Source: Pedobacter xixiisoli (GTDB lineage Bacteria; Bacteroidota; Bacteroidia; Sphingobacteriales; Sphingobacteriaceae). Taken from it: a stretch of 64,000 nucleotides of DNA. A model generated the notes under the pieces. The model did no database searches. It had not been told where the DNA came from and saw only the letters and a program-made list of their open reading frames with translations. The position numbers and the translations under genes are program-made. The DNA lies in contig NZ_OCMT01000001.1 of assembly GCF_900215335.1 (NCBI RefSeq), forward strand, positions 1,240,001 to 1,304,000. The letters run 5' to 3'. Shown here in pieces: positions 52,841 to 61,549 of the stretch; within the stretch, counting starts at the first letter, position 1, and each line of letters begins with the position of its first letter.

Positions 52841-53977
52841 ATGCGCAAGATATTCTTTAATATTTCTCTACTAGTAATGGTTAGCAACCTAGCTTTTTCG
52901 CAAGGTTCACAAATTAAAATAGCAAACAATAGTTTAGCAAAGCTACAAAATAGCATCGCTGAAAAAGCTGATGCCAAAAAGCAATTAACAATTATAGGAG
53001 AGGGGATTAAGGCCATTGAAGTTGCGGAAAAAGACAAGAAAACTAAAAATTGGCCAGAAACATGGGCAATCAAAGCTTATTTATCATCCTACATTGCGCT
53101 AATTGATGAAAATGAAAGTAATGCAGATAAGTACTTTCAATTTGCACAAGATGCATTAACACAAGCAGTAAAATTGGATAAATTTCAATCCAACACAGAG
53201 CTAATCAATGCTTCTAACCATAACATACATATCAAAACACAAAGCAAAGGGGTAGAAGCTTTCCGACAAAATGATTTTGCTACGGCGTACGAATTACTTA
53301 AAAACGTAAGTGATTTTAAACCAACCGATACCTTGCTAGCTACCAATGTTGCTATCTGTGCACAAAGTTTGCAGCAGTACAATGATGCATTAACTTATTT
53401 TTTAAGAGCTAAAGAAAACGGAGCTAAAAACCCAACTTTGTTTCAGAGCATTGCAAACATTTATGCTTCAAAATTTGAAACAGAACTTGCAATAAAAACA
53501 TTGGAGGATGGGTTAAAGCTTAACGCATATCATCCGTTACTAACTAATGATTACATTAATATTTTATTAGATAACGAGCAATATGAAAAGGCTACTAGAG
53601 CTGTAGAAAGTTCGTTGAAGACTGATAAACGTAGTAAAACACTATTTTTCTTATACGGATACTTACAACAAAACCAAGAAAAGAACATCGGCACAGCAGA
53701 ATTGTCTTACCAAAAAGCATTGGAAGTAGACTATAATTATTTTGATGCGCTTTATCAATTGGCAGTTGCTTATATACAAACCGCAAACGAAGCACTAAAG
53801 CAAAAAGACACTCAGAAATTTACTTCCAATATCAATCGTGCAGAGTATTCTTTACTAAGAGCTCACGATATCAATATCAACCATAGAAATACAGTTAAGC
53901 TTTTGATAGACATTTACACCCGTAAGAATAGGCTAGATAAAGTGCAGGAACTAAAGCGTAAACTAAACGAGTTTTAA
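52841..53977 (+). CDS. Secreted TPR-repeat protein, copy 2
   Basis: The 378-residue protein has a signal peptide ending LAFSQ and TPR-type repeats (GVEAFRQNDFATAYELLKNV, NVAICAQSLQQYNDALTYFLRA, FYQ-type LYQLAVAYIQTANEAL). It is a diverged tandem copy of the protein at 51665-52747. It probably sits in the periplasm and scaffolds other proteins. The partner is not known. Confidence 0.87.
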   Translation: MRKIFFNISLLVMVSNLAFSQGSQIKIANNSLAKLQNSIAEKADAKKQLTIIGEGIKAIEVAEKDKKTKNWPETWAIKAYLSSYIALIDENESNADKYFQFAQDALTQAVKLDKFQSNTELINASNHNIHIKTQSKGVEAFRQNDFATAYELLKNVSDFKPTDTLLATNVAICAQSLQQYNDALTYFLRAKENGAKNPTLFQSIANIYASKFETELAIKTLEDGLKLNAYHPLLTNDYINILLDNEQYEKATRAVESSLKTDKRSKTLFFLYGYLQQNQEKNIGTAELSYQKALEVDYNYFDALYQLAVAYIQTANEALKQKDTQKFTSNINRAEYSLLRAHDININHRNTVKLLIDIYTRKNRLDKVQELKRKLNEF

Positions 53978-54105
53978 TTACGACAATTTCATCAAAAGAG
54001 TAGGTATCAAGAAACACAACTTAACATAATATAAATTATAATACAATTCTTTGTTTATCTTATAAATTATATAAATTAGCATAATTTCTAACTCAAAATA
54101 TAAAA

Positions 54106-54993
54106 ATGAAGAATATAGCTGTTATTGGTTCTGGAACTATGGGCAATGGTATTGCACACACTTTTGCTCAATTTGGTTATGCGGTAAAATTAATAGATAT
54201 CAATGCAGATGCATTGCAAAAAGCAATAGACACCATCGGCAAAAATTTAGAGCGACAAGTTGCTAAAGGAACAATCACAGCAATTGATAAAGAAAATACG
54301 CTAAAAAATTTAAGCACATCTACGGATTTAAAATCAGCAGTTGCTGATGTAGATTTGGTGGTTGAAGCCGCAACAGAAAATATTGAACTGAAACTTAAGA
54401 TTTTTCAGGATTTGGATACTTACACAAAACCAGAAACAATTTTAGCAAGCAATACGTCTTCTATTTCAATTACAAAAATTGCGGCGGCTACCAATCGTGG
54501 TGATAAAGTGATTGGAATGCATTTCATGAATCCTGTACCGATAATGAAATTAGTTGAAGTTATACGTGGATATGCAACAAGTGATATAACTACAAATATA
54601 GTTATGAAATTGTCTAAGAAACTGGAAAAAGTTCCTGTTGAAGTAAATGATTATCCAGGTTTTGTGGCCAATCGTATTTTAATGCCAATGATTAACGAGG
54701 CAATTTATTCACTTTATGAAGGTGTTGCAGGTGTTTATGAGATTGATACGGTAATGAAATTAGGAATGGCGCACCCAATGGGGCCACTTCAATTAGCAGA
54801 TTTTATCGGTTTAGATGTGTGTTTAGCTATTTTAAATGTATTGCATCAAGGCTTTGGAAACCCAAAGTATGCCCCCTGCCCTCTTTTGGTAAACATGGTT
54901 ACTGCTGGGAAAAAAGGTGTTAAATCAGGAGAAGGTTTCTACGATTATAGTAATGGTGTGAAGGAAGCTAAGGTAGCGGCAAAGTTTCTGTAG
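54106..54993 (+). CDS. hbd: 3-hydroxybutyryl-CoA dehydrogenase
   Basis: The 295-residue protein has the Rossmann motif AVIGSGTMGNGIAHTFAQFGY and the signature GMHFMNPVPIMKLVEVIRG, with the catalytic histidine in MHFMNP. NDYPGFVANRILMPMINEAI follows. It oxidises 3-hydroxyacyl-CoA with NAD(P)+, here as a single-domain short-chain enzyme not fused to a hydratase. It is monocistronic in appearance. Hairpin 55007-55044 follows. Confidence 0.94.
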   Translation: MKNIAVIGSGTMGNGIAHTFAQFGYAVKLIDINADALQKAIDTIGKNLERQVAKGTITAIDKENTLKNLSTSTDLKSAVADVDLVVEAATENIELKLKIFQDLDTYTKPETILASNTSSISITKIAAATNRGDKVIGMHFMNPVPIMKLVEVIRGYATSDITTNIVMKLSKKLEKVPVEVNDYPGFVANRILMPMINEAIYSLYEGVAGVYEIDTVMKLGMAHPMGPLQLADFIGLDVCLAILNVLHQGFGNPKYAPCPLLVNMVTAGKKGVKSGEGFYDYSNGVKEAKVAAKFL

Positions 54994-55006
54994 TCGATGA
55001 ATGATT

Positions 55007-55044
55007 GCTCATAGTTGATAGCCTATAATCTATCAACCATGAGC
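55007..55044. repeat. 15-base inverted repeat between hbd and ruvB
   Basis: GCTCATAGTTGATAG (55007-55021) and CTATCAACCATGAGC (55030-55044) pair at 14 of 15 positions with an eight-base loop. There is no T run. CCATTAACTAT just after it is repeated at 18549-18559. Confidence 0.7.
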
Positions 55045-55065
55045 CATTAACTATAAATTATCTGT

Positions 55066-55073
55066 TATATTTG
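55066..55073 (+). promoter_or_regulatory. -7 box immediately before ruvB
   Basis: TATATTTG matches TAnnTTTG and ends four bases before the ruvB ATG. The mRNA would be nearly leaderless. No -33 element is clear. Confidence 0.4.
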
Positions 55074-55077
55074 CTAA

Positions 55078-56100
55078 ATGAACGAAAACCTTGATCCTTC
55101 TTCTGAAAACCTTAGTCCAATGGAGCGTGATATTGAAAAAGTATTACGTCCGCAGGAATTTGAAGATTTTACTGGTCAGGATAAGATATTAGAAAATTTA
55201 AGGATTTTCGTGAAGGCGGCAAAGCTCCGTGGCGAAGCTTTGGATCATGTTCTTTTACACGGCCCTCCGGGATTAGGAAAAACCACACTTTCGCATATTA
55301 TTGCGAACGAAATGGGTGTAAATATCAAGGTAACTTCTGGTCCAGTTTTAGACAAGCCTGGTGATTTAGCTGGACTTTTGACTAATCTTGATAGTGGCGA
55401 TATTCTTTTTATTGATGAAATTCATCGTTTATCGCCTTTGGTAGAAGAATATTTGTATTCTGCCATGGAGGATTTTAAGATTGATATCATGTTGGAAAGT
55501 GGACCAAATGCCCGTTCAGTTCAAATTGGTTTAAATCCTTTTACTTTGGTGGGTGCCACTACCCGTTCTGGTTTATTAACTTCACCTTTAAGAGCCCGTT
55601 TTGGAATCAATTCTCGCTTAGCTTATTATGACGCCAAACTATTGACAACCATAGTTTTGCGCTCTTCAGCGATATTAAATACCCCAATTAGTGATGAAGG
55701 TGCATATGAAATAGCCCGTCGTAGTCGTGGTACGCCTCGTATTGCCAATGCTTTGCTTCGAAGAACCCGAGATTTTGCCCAAATTAAGGGCAATGGAACC
55801 ATAGATACGGAAATTGCTCGTTACGCTTTATCTGCCTTAAATGTAGATGAACATGGCTTGGATGAAATGGATAATAAAATCTTATTAGCTATTATCGATA
55901 AATTCAAAGGTGGACCTGTTGGTTTAAAGACAATTGCCACTGCTGTTGGTGAAGATGATGGAACCATTGAAGAAGTTTACGAACCATTCTTAATTCAAGA
56001 AGGATATCTAATGCGTACCGCTCGTGGCCGTGAGGTAACTGAAGCAGCTTACAAACACTTAAATAGAGTTAAATTAGGACAGACTGGGAAATTGTTTTAG
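55078..56100 (+). CDS. ruvB: Holliday junction branch migration ATPase RuvB
   Basis: The 340-residue protein is full-length RuvB, the AAA+ motor that drives branch migration with RuvA. Walker A is GPPGLGKTT (62-70), Walker [10 protein letters not shown], sensor [18 protein letters not shown], and the C-terminal winged helix holds [15 protein letters not shown]. ruvA and ruvC are not near. It stands alone after hbd. Confidence 0.97.
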   Translation: MNENLDPSSENLSPMERDIEKVLRPQEFEDFTGQDKILENLRIFVKAAKLRGEALDHVLLHGPPGLGKTTLSHIIANEMGVNIKVTSGPVLDKPGDLAGLLTNLDSGDILFIDEIHRLSPLVEEYLYSAMEDFKIDIMLESGPNARSVQIGLNPFTLVGATTRSGLLTSPLRARFGINSRLAYYDAKLLTTIVLRSSAILNTPISDEGAYEIARRSRGTPRIANALLRRTRDFAQIKGNGTIDTEIARYALSALNVDEHGLDEMDNKILLAIIDKFKGGPVGLKTIATAVGEDDGTIEEVYEPFLIQEGYLMRTARGREVTEAAYKHLNRVKLGQTGKLF

Positions 56101-56140
56101 GAAGTTTGAACGACCTAAAACCTTATTGCTTTGTTACTTA

Positions 56141-56275
56141 AACCCGATTGTAGCGGAAAGCTTTTTTGCTGCAATTGCTTTGAAACCTCGTAGGTTTTGA
56201 AAACCTACGAGGTTTAGCATTTGAATTCACAAAAAACTTTTAGCAAAAAGCGGGGCTGCAATATCCGAAGCGCAA
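56141..56275. repeat. Structured spacer element with embedded 33-base palindrome, copy 2
   Basis: CCCG (56143-56146) pairs with CGGG (56251-56254), and GCTTTTTTGCT (56160-56170) with AGCAAAAAGC (56242-56251). In the loop lies a perfect palindrome, AAACCTCGTAGGTTTT and its complement (56183-56215), centred on one G. The order CCCGAT ... AGCGGAAAGC ... GCGGGG resembles the unit at 24646-24705. Confidence 0.6.
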
Positions 56276-56383
56276 CTACCATTGATTTTCTGAAATTCAA
56301 AAACACTCCTGCGGAAGTATGATTTTTTTATTCTATCTTAAACGGGGCTAAACAATAAGTTTGCTTATTTGTTCCTTTAAGAT

Positions 56384-57889
56384 ATGAATATAGAATTACG
56401 TAAACTTACCATCGACGACTACAACGACCTCAGAGAATCCATGCAACAAGCTTACTTAGACAGCGGAAACGGTGTTTGGAGTAAGGCAAAAATACAGAAC
56501 CTTTTAAATATTTTTCCTGAGGGACAACTTTGCATTGCTGTAGATGAAAAAGTAGTAGCCTGTTCGCTATCTATCATTGTGGATTACGATATTTTTGGCG
56601 ATAATCACACTTACGAAAAAATCACTGGAAAGTATTCTTTTTCGACCCATACTCCTTTAGGAAATGTACTTTACGGTATTGAAGTGTTTGTGCATCCAGA
56701 TTATAGAGGGCTGAGATTGGCCCGGCGTTTATACGAAGCTAGAAAAGAGCTTTGTGAGCTACTCAATTTAGAAAGTATTATTGCTGGAGGAAGAATTCCG
56801 GGCTACCATGAATATGCAGATAAATTAAGCCCAAGGCAGTATATTGATAAAGTTAGGACTAAGGAAATTTACGACCCAACATTAAGTTTTCAGATTTCAA
56901 ATGATTTTCACGTTCGCAAGATTTTAAAAAACTATTTGCCTGGCGATTTAGAATCGAAAGAATATGCCACCTTAATTGAGTGGAACAATATCTATTACCA
57001 TGATAATGTTTCGCCACGTTCTGCCCAGACTATCAGATTGGGATTGGTACAGTGGCAAATGCGTTTATTTCCGAATATAGATGCTTTTTACGAACAGGTA
57101 AAATTCTTTATAGATGCGGTAAGTGGCTATAAATCGGATTTCATTATGTTTCCAGAGTTTTTTAACACGCCTTTATTAGAGCCTTACAATCATCTGCCAG
57201 AAAAAGAAGCGATGAAGAAATTGGCGGACAAAACAGAGGAAATTGTACAGAAATTACAAGAATATGCTGTTTCGTATAATGTAAACATCATTGCGGGAAG
57301 TATGCCTGTTAAGGAAAATGGCAAGCTTTACAATGCCACTTACCTTTGTCATAGAAATGGTTTAACGGAAGATTATAGAAAAATACACATCACCCCTAAC
57401 GAGCAAAAATACTATGGAATGAGTGGTGGAGATAAGATTGGCGTTTTTGATACGGATTGTGGCAAAATTGGAATTTTGATTTGCTATGATGTGGAATTTC
57501 CGGAGTTAAGCAGAATTTATGCCGACCAAGGAATGCAGATTTTGTTTGTTCCATTTTTAACCGATACGCAAAATGGTTATACCCGTGTTAGACATTGCGC
57601 ACAAGCCAGAGCGATAGAAAACGAATGTTATGTAGCTATTGCTGGTTGCGTTGGCAACTTACCAAAAGTAAATAACATGGATATTCAATTTGCGCAATCA
57701 GCAGTATTTACACCTTCAGATTTTGCATTTCCTACCAATGCAATAAAGGCAGAAACTACTCCGAATACAGAAATGATGCTAGTTGTGGATGTAGATTTAC
57801 ATCTTTTAGATGAGCTGCACCATTTTGGAACAGTGAAAATCTTGAAAGACAGACGGAAGGATTTATATGAAGTAAAGCTGCTAAAATAG
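56384..57889 (+). CDS. GNAT acetyltransferase - carbon-nitrogen hydrolase fusion
   Basis: The 501-residue protein joins two domains. Residues 1-190 form a GNAT domain (ELRKLTIDDYNDLRESM, GIEVFVHPDYRGLRLARRLY as the acetyl-CoA loop). Residues 216-490 form a nitrilase-family domain with the full Glu-Lys-Cys set: E258 (MFPEFFN), K333 (YRKIHIT) and C367 (ILICYDVEFP). The substrate is unknown. A combined deacylation and acetylation of a small amide is possible. The stop codon lies in a perfect 12-base hairpin. Confidence 0.92.
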   Translation: MNIELRKLTIDDYNDLRESMQQAYLDSGNGVWSKAKIQNLLNIFPEGQLCIAVDEKVVACSLSIIVDYDIFGDNHTYEKITGKYSFSTHTPLGNVLYGIEVFVHPDYRGLRLARRLYEARKELCELLNLESIIAGGRIPGYHEYADKLSPRQYIDKVRTKEIYDPTLSFQISNDFHVRKILKNYLPGDLESKEYATLIEWNNIYYHDNVSPRSAQTIRLGLVQWQMRLFPNIDAFYEQVKFFIDAVSGYKSDFIMFPEFFNTPLLEPYNHLPEKEAMKKLADKTEEIVQKLQEYAVSYNVNIIAGSMPVKENGKLYNATYLCHRNGLTEDYRKIHITPNEQKYYGMSGGDKIGVFDTDCGKIGILICYDVEFPELSRIYADQGMQILFVPFLTDTQNGYTRVRHCAQARAIENECYVAIAGCVGNLPKVNNMDIQFAQSAVFTPSDFAFPTNAIKAETTPNTEMMLVVDVDLHLLDELHHFGTVKILKDRRKDLYEVKLLK

Positions 57890-57898
57890 CAGCTTTAC
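57872..57898. terminator. Hairpin over the stop codon of the fusion gene
   Basis: GTAAAGCTGCTA (57872-57883) and TAGCAGCTTTAC (57887-57898) pair perfectly with a three-base loop. The stem includes the last codons and the TAG stop. It also faces the 3' end of the gene at 57952-58173. Confidence 0.6.
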
Positions 57899-57951
57899 AA
57901 TCAAAATATAGATTGTTGGTTTTAATGACTAACGCTCTATGATTAAGTTCT

Positions 57952-58173
57952 TTATTTCGTTACGTTATTTCTAAAGAAGATAAACCAAACAATTAATAGT
58001 ATAACTACCACTATTGGTATTATCCACTTCATTGCCTGCCCTGCGCCCTTATTATCTGGTTCGTTAACGGTTGGTGCTGGAGCTGGATTTTCTTGGTGTG
58101 CTTCGTAATCTGTTTCTACGTTTGTAGTGACATGTTTATTTTGTTCGTCTATATTTCCTGAGTTATTTTCCAT
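57952..58173 (-). CDS. 73-residue tail-anchored membrane protein
   Basis: The protein has a polar, proline-rich N-terminal region (about 1-45, with PAPAPTVNEPDNKG) and one C-terminal helix (MKWIIPIVVVILLIVWFIFF) ending in a few basic residues. Tail-anchored orientation is inference. I do not recognise the family. It is divergent from queG. Confidence 0.7.
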   Translation of the reverse strand: MENNSGNIDEQNKHVTTNVETDYEAHQENPAPAPTVNEPDNKGAGQAMKWIIPIVVVILLIVWFIFFRNNVTK

Positions 58174-58268
58174 AATACGAGATTTAAATTTAGTATACTA
58201 CACAATAACTTTAACTGTGTTTGTATTCCTAACAAATAAAGGAGTTAAAAGGTTTTTTAGTAAAAGTT

Positions 58269-58276
58269 TATCTTTG
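58269..58276 (+). promoter_or_regulatory. -7 box of queG
   Basis: TATCTTTG matches TAnnTTTG and ends eight bases before the ATG at 58285. It overlaps the alternative GTG at 58276, which argues against that start. Confidence 0.45.
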
Positions 58277-58284
58277 TGCAGAAA

Positions 58285-59220
58285 ATGTTTAACCAAGCCT
58301 CTAAATACAGCCAGATGATTAAGCAAGAAGCCTTGCGTTTAGGTTTCATGAGCTGTGGTATTGCTAAGGCTGATTTTTTGGAAGAAGAAGCTCCTAGGTT
58401 AGAAAACTGGTTAGAAGCGAATCATCACGGTGAGATGGCTTACATGGAAAACTATTTCGATAAACGACTTGATCCTAGGATTTTGGTAGAGGGTTCTAAA
58501 TCGATAGTTTCATTGACACTGAATTATTTTACAGAAGAAAAGCAAATAGACATCAATGCCCCCAAGATTTCTAAATATGCCTATGGAATGGATTATCATT
58601 CGGTAATCAAAGACAAACTCCAAGAACTAATGGCGTTTATTCGTGAGGAAATTGGTGAAGTAGATGGACGTTGCTTTGTAGACTCTGCGCCGGTAATGGA
58701 TAAAGCTTGGGCGCAAAAAGCTGGATTAGGTTGGCGTGGTAAAAATTCAAATTTAATTAGCAAACAAGCAGGTTCTTTCTTTTTTTTAGCAGAGCTGATT
58801 ATTGATTTGGAACTGGAATACGATAATCCCTTTCCTACAGACCATTGTGGTTCTTGCACCCGCTGCATTGACGCCTGTCCTACTGACGCTATTATCGCTC
58901 CTTATACTGTAGATGGTAGTAGATGTATCTCGTATTTAACAATAGAACTTAAGAATGAAATTCCAGCAGAATTTAAAGGCAAAATGGACAATTGGATGTT
59001 TGGATGTGATGTTTGTCAAGATGTTTGCCCGTGGAATAGATTTTCCACCGTACACCAAGAGGAAAATTTTACACCTAAGGAAGATTTACTCGGCTTAAGT
59101 AAAAGTGACTTGATAGAGATGACTGATGAGGTTTTTAAACGAGTATTCAAGAACTCTCCCGTAAAACGTACCAAATACAATGGGTTAAAAAGAAATATCG
59201 ATTTTTTACAAGAGCCATGA
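58285..59220 (+). CDS. queG: Epoxyqueuosine reductase QueG
   Basis: The 311-residue protein reduces epoxyqueuosine to queuosine in tRNA with cobalamin and two 4Fe-4S clusters. The cluster cysteines are C188, C191, C194, C198 ([11 protein letters not shown]) and C214, C241, C244, C248 (CDVCQDVC). The catalytic aspartate region is [13 protein letters not shown] (D134). I use the ATG at 58285 (MFNQASKYS). It overlaps the next gene by four bases (ATGA), so the two are co-translated. Confidence 0.96.
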   Translation: MFNQASKYSQMIKQEALRLGFMSCGIAKADFLEEEAPRLENWLEANHHGEMAYMENYFDKRLDPRILVEGSKSIVSLTLNYFTEEKQIDINAPKISKYAYGMDYHSVIKDKLQELMAFIREEIGEVDGRCFVDSAPVMDKAWAQKAGLGWRGKNSNLISKQAGSFFFLAELIIDLELEYDNPFPTDHCGSCTRCIDACPTDAIIAPYTVDGSRCISYLTIELKNEIPAEFKGKMDNWMFGCDVCQDVCPWNRFSTVHQEENFTPKEDLLGLSKSDLIEMTDEVFKRVFKNSPVKRTKYNGLKRNIDFLQEP

Positions 59221-60050
59221 AAAAGCTATTTTACCTCTTATTGTTATTAGCTAGCATAAACTCGCATGCGCAAGAACTTAAATTAAAAAAACGTCAATTA
59301 GAATCGATGACTGGAAGTGAGTTTGCCAGATCTATTTCTGATACAAGCTTAAGTCTTGAAGATAGGGAAAAGCTCATTTACACTGAGATAAAAAATGGAA
59401 ATGTTCCTGATTTTTTAAGGAAATTAAGTATTGTACAAGTTGAAAAGATAATCAACACAAAAAACTATGTATTAACTATTTATACAACACCTGATTATTT
59501 AGTGATAGGAAATGATGATGATTTTTTCTATCTGTCCATCACCCCTATTTTAGCTCAAAAAATTGCCAGCTTGACAAATGCTATTCTACCAACAAAAGCT
59601 ATTGTGGATGAAATTTATAACAATGCAAAAATAAAATTGGAACCCCAACCAATTCCACCAAGTAAAGCAATGACAACGGTACCCGTTTTTATCACTCATA
59701 ATGGCATTATCTTAAAACAGCTTGAAGCCTTTAAAGCGAGACATCAACAATCTGAATTGACTGCTGGAAATAAAAAGGACATCATTATTTCTAACAAAAT
59801 TTTTGGCCAACCAACACCGAGAGTAGTTATTTACGGATGGCATAAGTTAGATGGCAAAGCTATTCAACCTGTTTACAATAAACACACTAATACTTGGGCC
59901 GATTATAGTCATGGAGTAAGATTGGTTAGTGAAAAAGCAGTTTTGAATGGAAAAAAGGTAAAATTGACAGATCTATTAAAAGATTCAAATCTTTGTGAAT
60001 TATTAAGTGACGAAGGGATAATTTTGAAATCGAAATATCCTTTAAACTAA
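59217..60050 (+). CDS. Secreted protein of unknown function, co-transcribed with queG
   Basis: The 277-residue protein has a clear signal peptide ([13 protein letters not shown]). The mature part has no motif I can assign. Conserved-looking blocks are [34 protein letters not shown] and [16 protein letters not shown], followed by [12 protein letters not shown]. The last two, rich in W, H, D and Y, look like an active-site or ligand patch. Its ATG overlaps the queG stop. A link with queuosine is not implied by the sequence. The 3' end faces repeat 60133-60214. Confidence 0.78.
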   Translation: MKKLFYLLLLLASINSHAQELKLKKRQLESMTGSEFARSISDTSLSLEDREKLIYTEIKNGNVPDFLRKLSIVQVEKIINTKNYVLTIYTTPDYLVIGNDDDFFYLSITPILAQKIASLTNAILPTKAIVDEIYNNAKIKLEPQPIPPSKAMTTVPVFITHNGIILKQLEAFKARHQQSELTAGNKKDIIISNKIFGQPTPRVVIYGWHKLDGKAIQPVYNKHTNTWADYSHGVRLVSEKAVLNGKKVKLTDLLKDSNLCELLSDEGIILKSKYPLN

Positions 60051-60132
60051 ATTTCATCTTCACTGCGGTACATTATTTACTACGAAAACCATTTTATGTG
60101 GGCACATCTTTTGTAGCTGCTATTGAAAAGGT

Positions 60133-60214
60133 CGTCATTCCCACGTGGGCGGAAATCTTAAAGCTATTCTTGGAATTGCTTATCATTACGATTCCCGCCC
60201 ATGCGGGAATGACG
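60133..60214. repeat. Inverted repeat family A-like, GC-rich copy at convergent junction
   Basis: CGTCATTCCC and GGGAATGACG form perfect outer arms, with GGGCGG and CCGCCC inside. Compared with the other copies it keeps the CGTCATT/AATGACG ends but the interior is GC-rich. It lies between the gene at 59217-60050 and the glycosylase gene. Confidence 0.85.
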
Positions 60215-60311
60215 CTATGAATGGATTTGTTTAAATCGGGACGACAGTACTATGCATTTTCATGGAAACAGCTAAACTAATATGAACTAAGGTATCTAAG
60301 GTGTTAAAAAA

Positions 60312-60914
60312 TTACGAATTAGGTTTACTCACAAATTTATTTCCTTTCAAATAAAACCTAAATGGCCATAGTGCATGTTCCTGAGCATAAGCAACGCCAA
60401 TTCTAGTTGTGGCAACAATTTCATTATCTGTATAAGCATTCCCATCTTCAATCCAGATTTCGTTTGCTGAAAGGTCCTTTGCATTGAGCTGTTTATCTAT
60501 ACCTAAGGCTTGTGATAGCGCTCCAGGACCCGCAGTAATACGCGGTACTAGCTTCTCCATCTTTCTACGCTTAAGCATTACTTCAATTCCAGTAGTTGGT
60601 TCAATTGCTCTAATTAATACTGCTTGTGGATTCCCTTCTTTGCCACTCACTACGTTTAACAAATGATGGATGCCATAACATAGATACACGTAAGTTACAC
60701 CACCACGTAGAAACATAGTAGCTGTTCTATTGGTATTTCTTCCTCCATAAGCATGGCAAGCTTTATCCACTACACCATCATAAGCTTCAGTTTCGGTAAT
60801 GATACCACCTGTGAATTTGCCGTCAACATAAGTAAATAGTAATTTGCCAAGTAACTGCTTAGCCATACTTACAACATCCTCTTGTTGATAAAACTCTTGC
60901 GATAATTTAGGCAT
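60312..60914 (-). CDS. DNA-3-methyladenine glycosylase (AAG/MPG family)
   Basis: The 200-residue protein belongs to the mammalian-type AAG family, which flips out and excises alkylated purines. ETEAYDGVVDKACHAYGGRNTNR holds the active-site glutamate. VTYVYLCYGIHHLLNVVSG and VLIRAIEP are the other conserved blocks. Length is normal. It overlaps the upstream msrC-like gene by eight bases, pairing alkylation repair with sulfoxide repair. Confidence 0.94.
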   Translation of the reverse strand: MPKLSQEFYQQEDVVSMAKQLLGKLLFTYVDGKFTGGIITETEAYDGVVDKACHAYGGRNTNRTATMFLRGGVTYVYLCYGIHHLLNVVSGKEGNPQAVLIRAIEPTTGIEVMLKRRKMEKLVPRITAGPGALSQALGIDKQLNAKDLSANEIWIEDGNAYTDNEIVATTRIGVAYAQEHALWPFRFYLKGNKFVSKPNS

Positions 60915-61383
60915 TTATCAATCTGATAATTTCATTTAGATATCTATCATCAACTTCATCAAAATGAGATAGATATTCGCTATCTACATCTAACACTCCG
61001 ATAATTTTCCCATCGATATAGACTGGCAAAACGATTTCAGATTTTGAAGCAGAGGCACAGGCTATATGACCAGGGAATTCATCAACATTAGGGACAACTA
61101 ACGTTTTTTCTTGTTCCCAAGATGAGCCACAAACTCCTTTTCCTTTTTTAATCCTCGTACATGCTACCGGACCTTGAAATGGCCCTAAAACCAATTCATC
61201 ATTTTTTATTAGATAAAAGCCAACCCAAAACCAATTGAACTGCTCTTTTAGTGCTGCGCTTATATTAGCGAGATTAGCTATCAAATCCTGCTCGCCATCT
61301 ATTAATGCCTTAATTTGAGGAATGATTGATATATACTTTTCTTCTTTTGAAGCTTCTTTTAAAATTGATAAATCTTCTGCCAT
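60907..61383 (-). CDS. msrC: Free methionine-(R)-sulfoxide reductase
   Basis: The 158-residue GAF-domain protein has C75, C85 and C109 in GPVACTRI, GKGVCGSSW and GHIACASAS. The spacings of 10 and 24 residues equal those of E. coli fRMsr C84, C94 and C118. WFWVGFYLI and GVLDVDSEY complete the family pattern. It reduces free methionine sulfoxide with thioredoxin. The gene leads directly into the glycosylase gene with an overlap. Confidence 0.93.
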   Translation of the reverse strand: MAEDLSILKEASKEEKYISIIPQIKALIDGEQDLIANLANISAALKEQFNWFWVGFYLIKNDELVLGPFQGPVACTRIKKGKGVCGSSWEQEKTLVVPNVDEFPGHIACASASKSEIVLPVYIDGKIIGVLDVDSEYLSHFDEVDDRYLNEIIRLINA

Positions 61384-61514
61384 AGCGTAAAGTTAAAAGT
61401 AATAAGTTAAAAGTAGTAAGTTGAACCAAGCGCAAATCTAAACCTTACAACAATTTTACCTAATCCACATTTCAGAACTATTCCACAATCATCGGCTAGT
61501 TAAAACAATTTACT

Positions 61515-61522
61515 TAGTTTTG
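61515..61522 (+). promoter_or_regulatory. Candidate -7 box of the S46 peptidase gene
   Basis: TAGTTTTG matches TAnnTTTG 27 bases before the ATG. No -33 element stands out. Confidence 0.4.
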
Positions 61523-61549
61523 AACGATTAGAACTTAACTAACAACACA

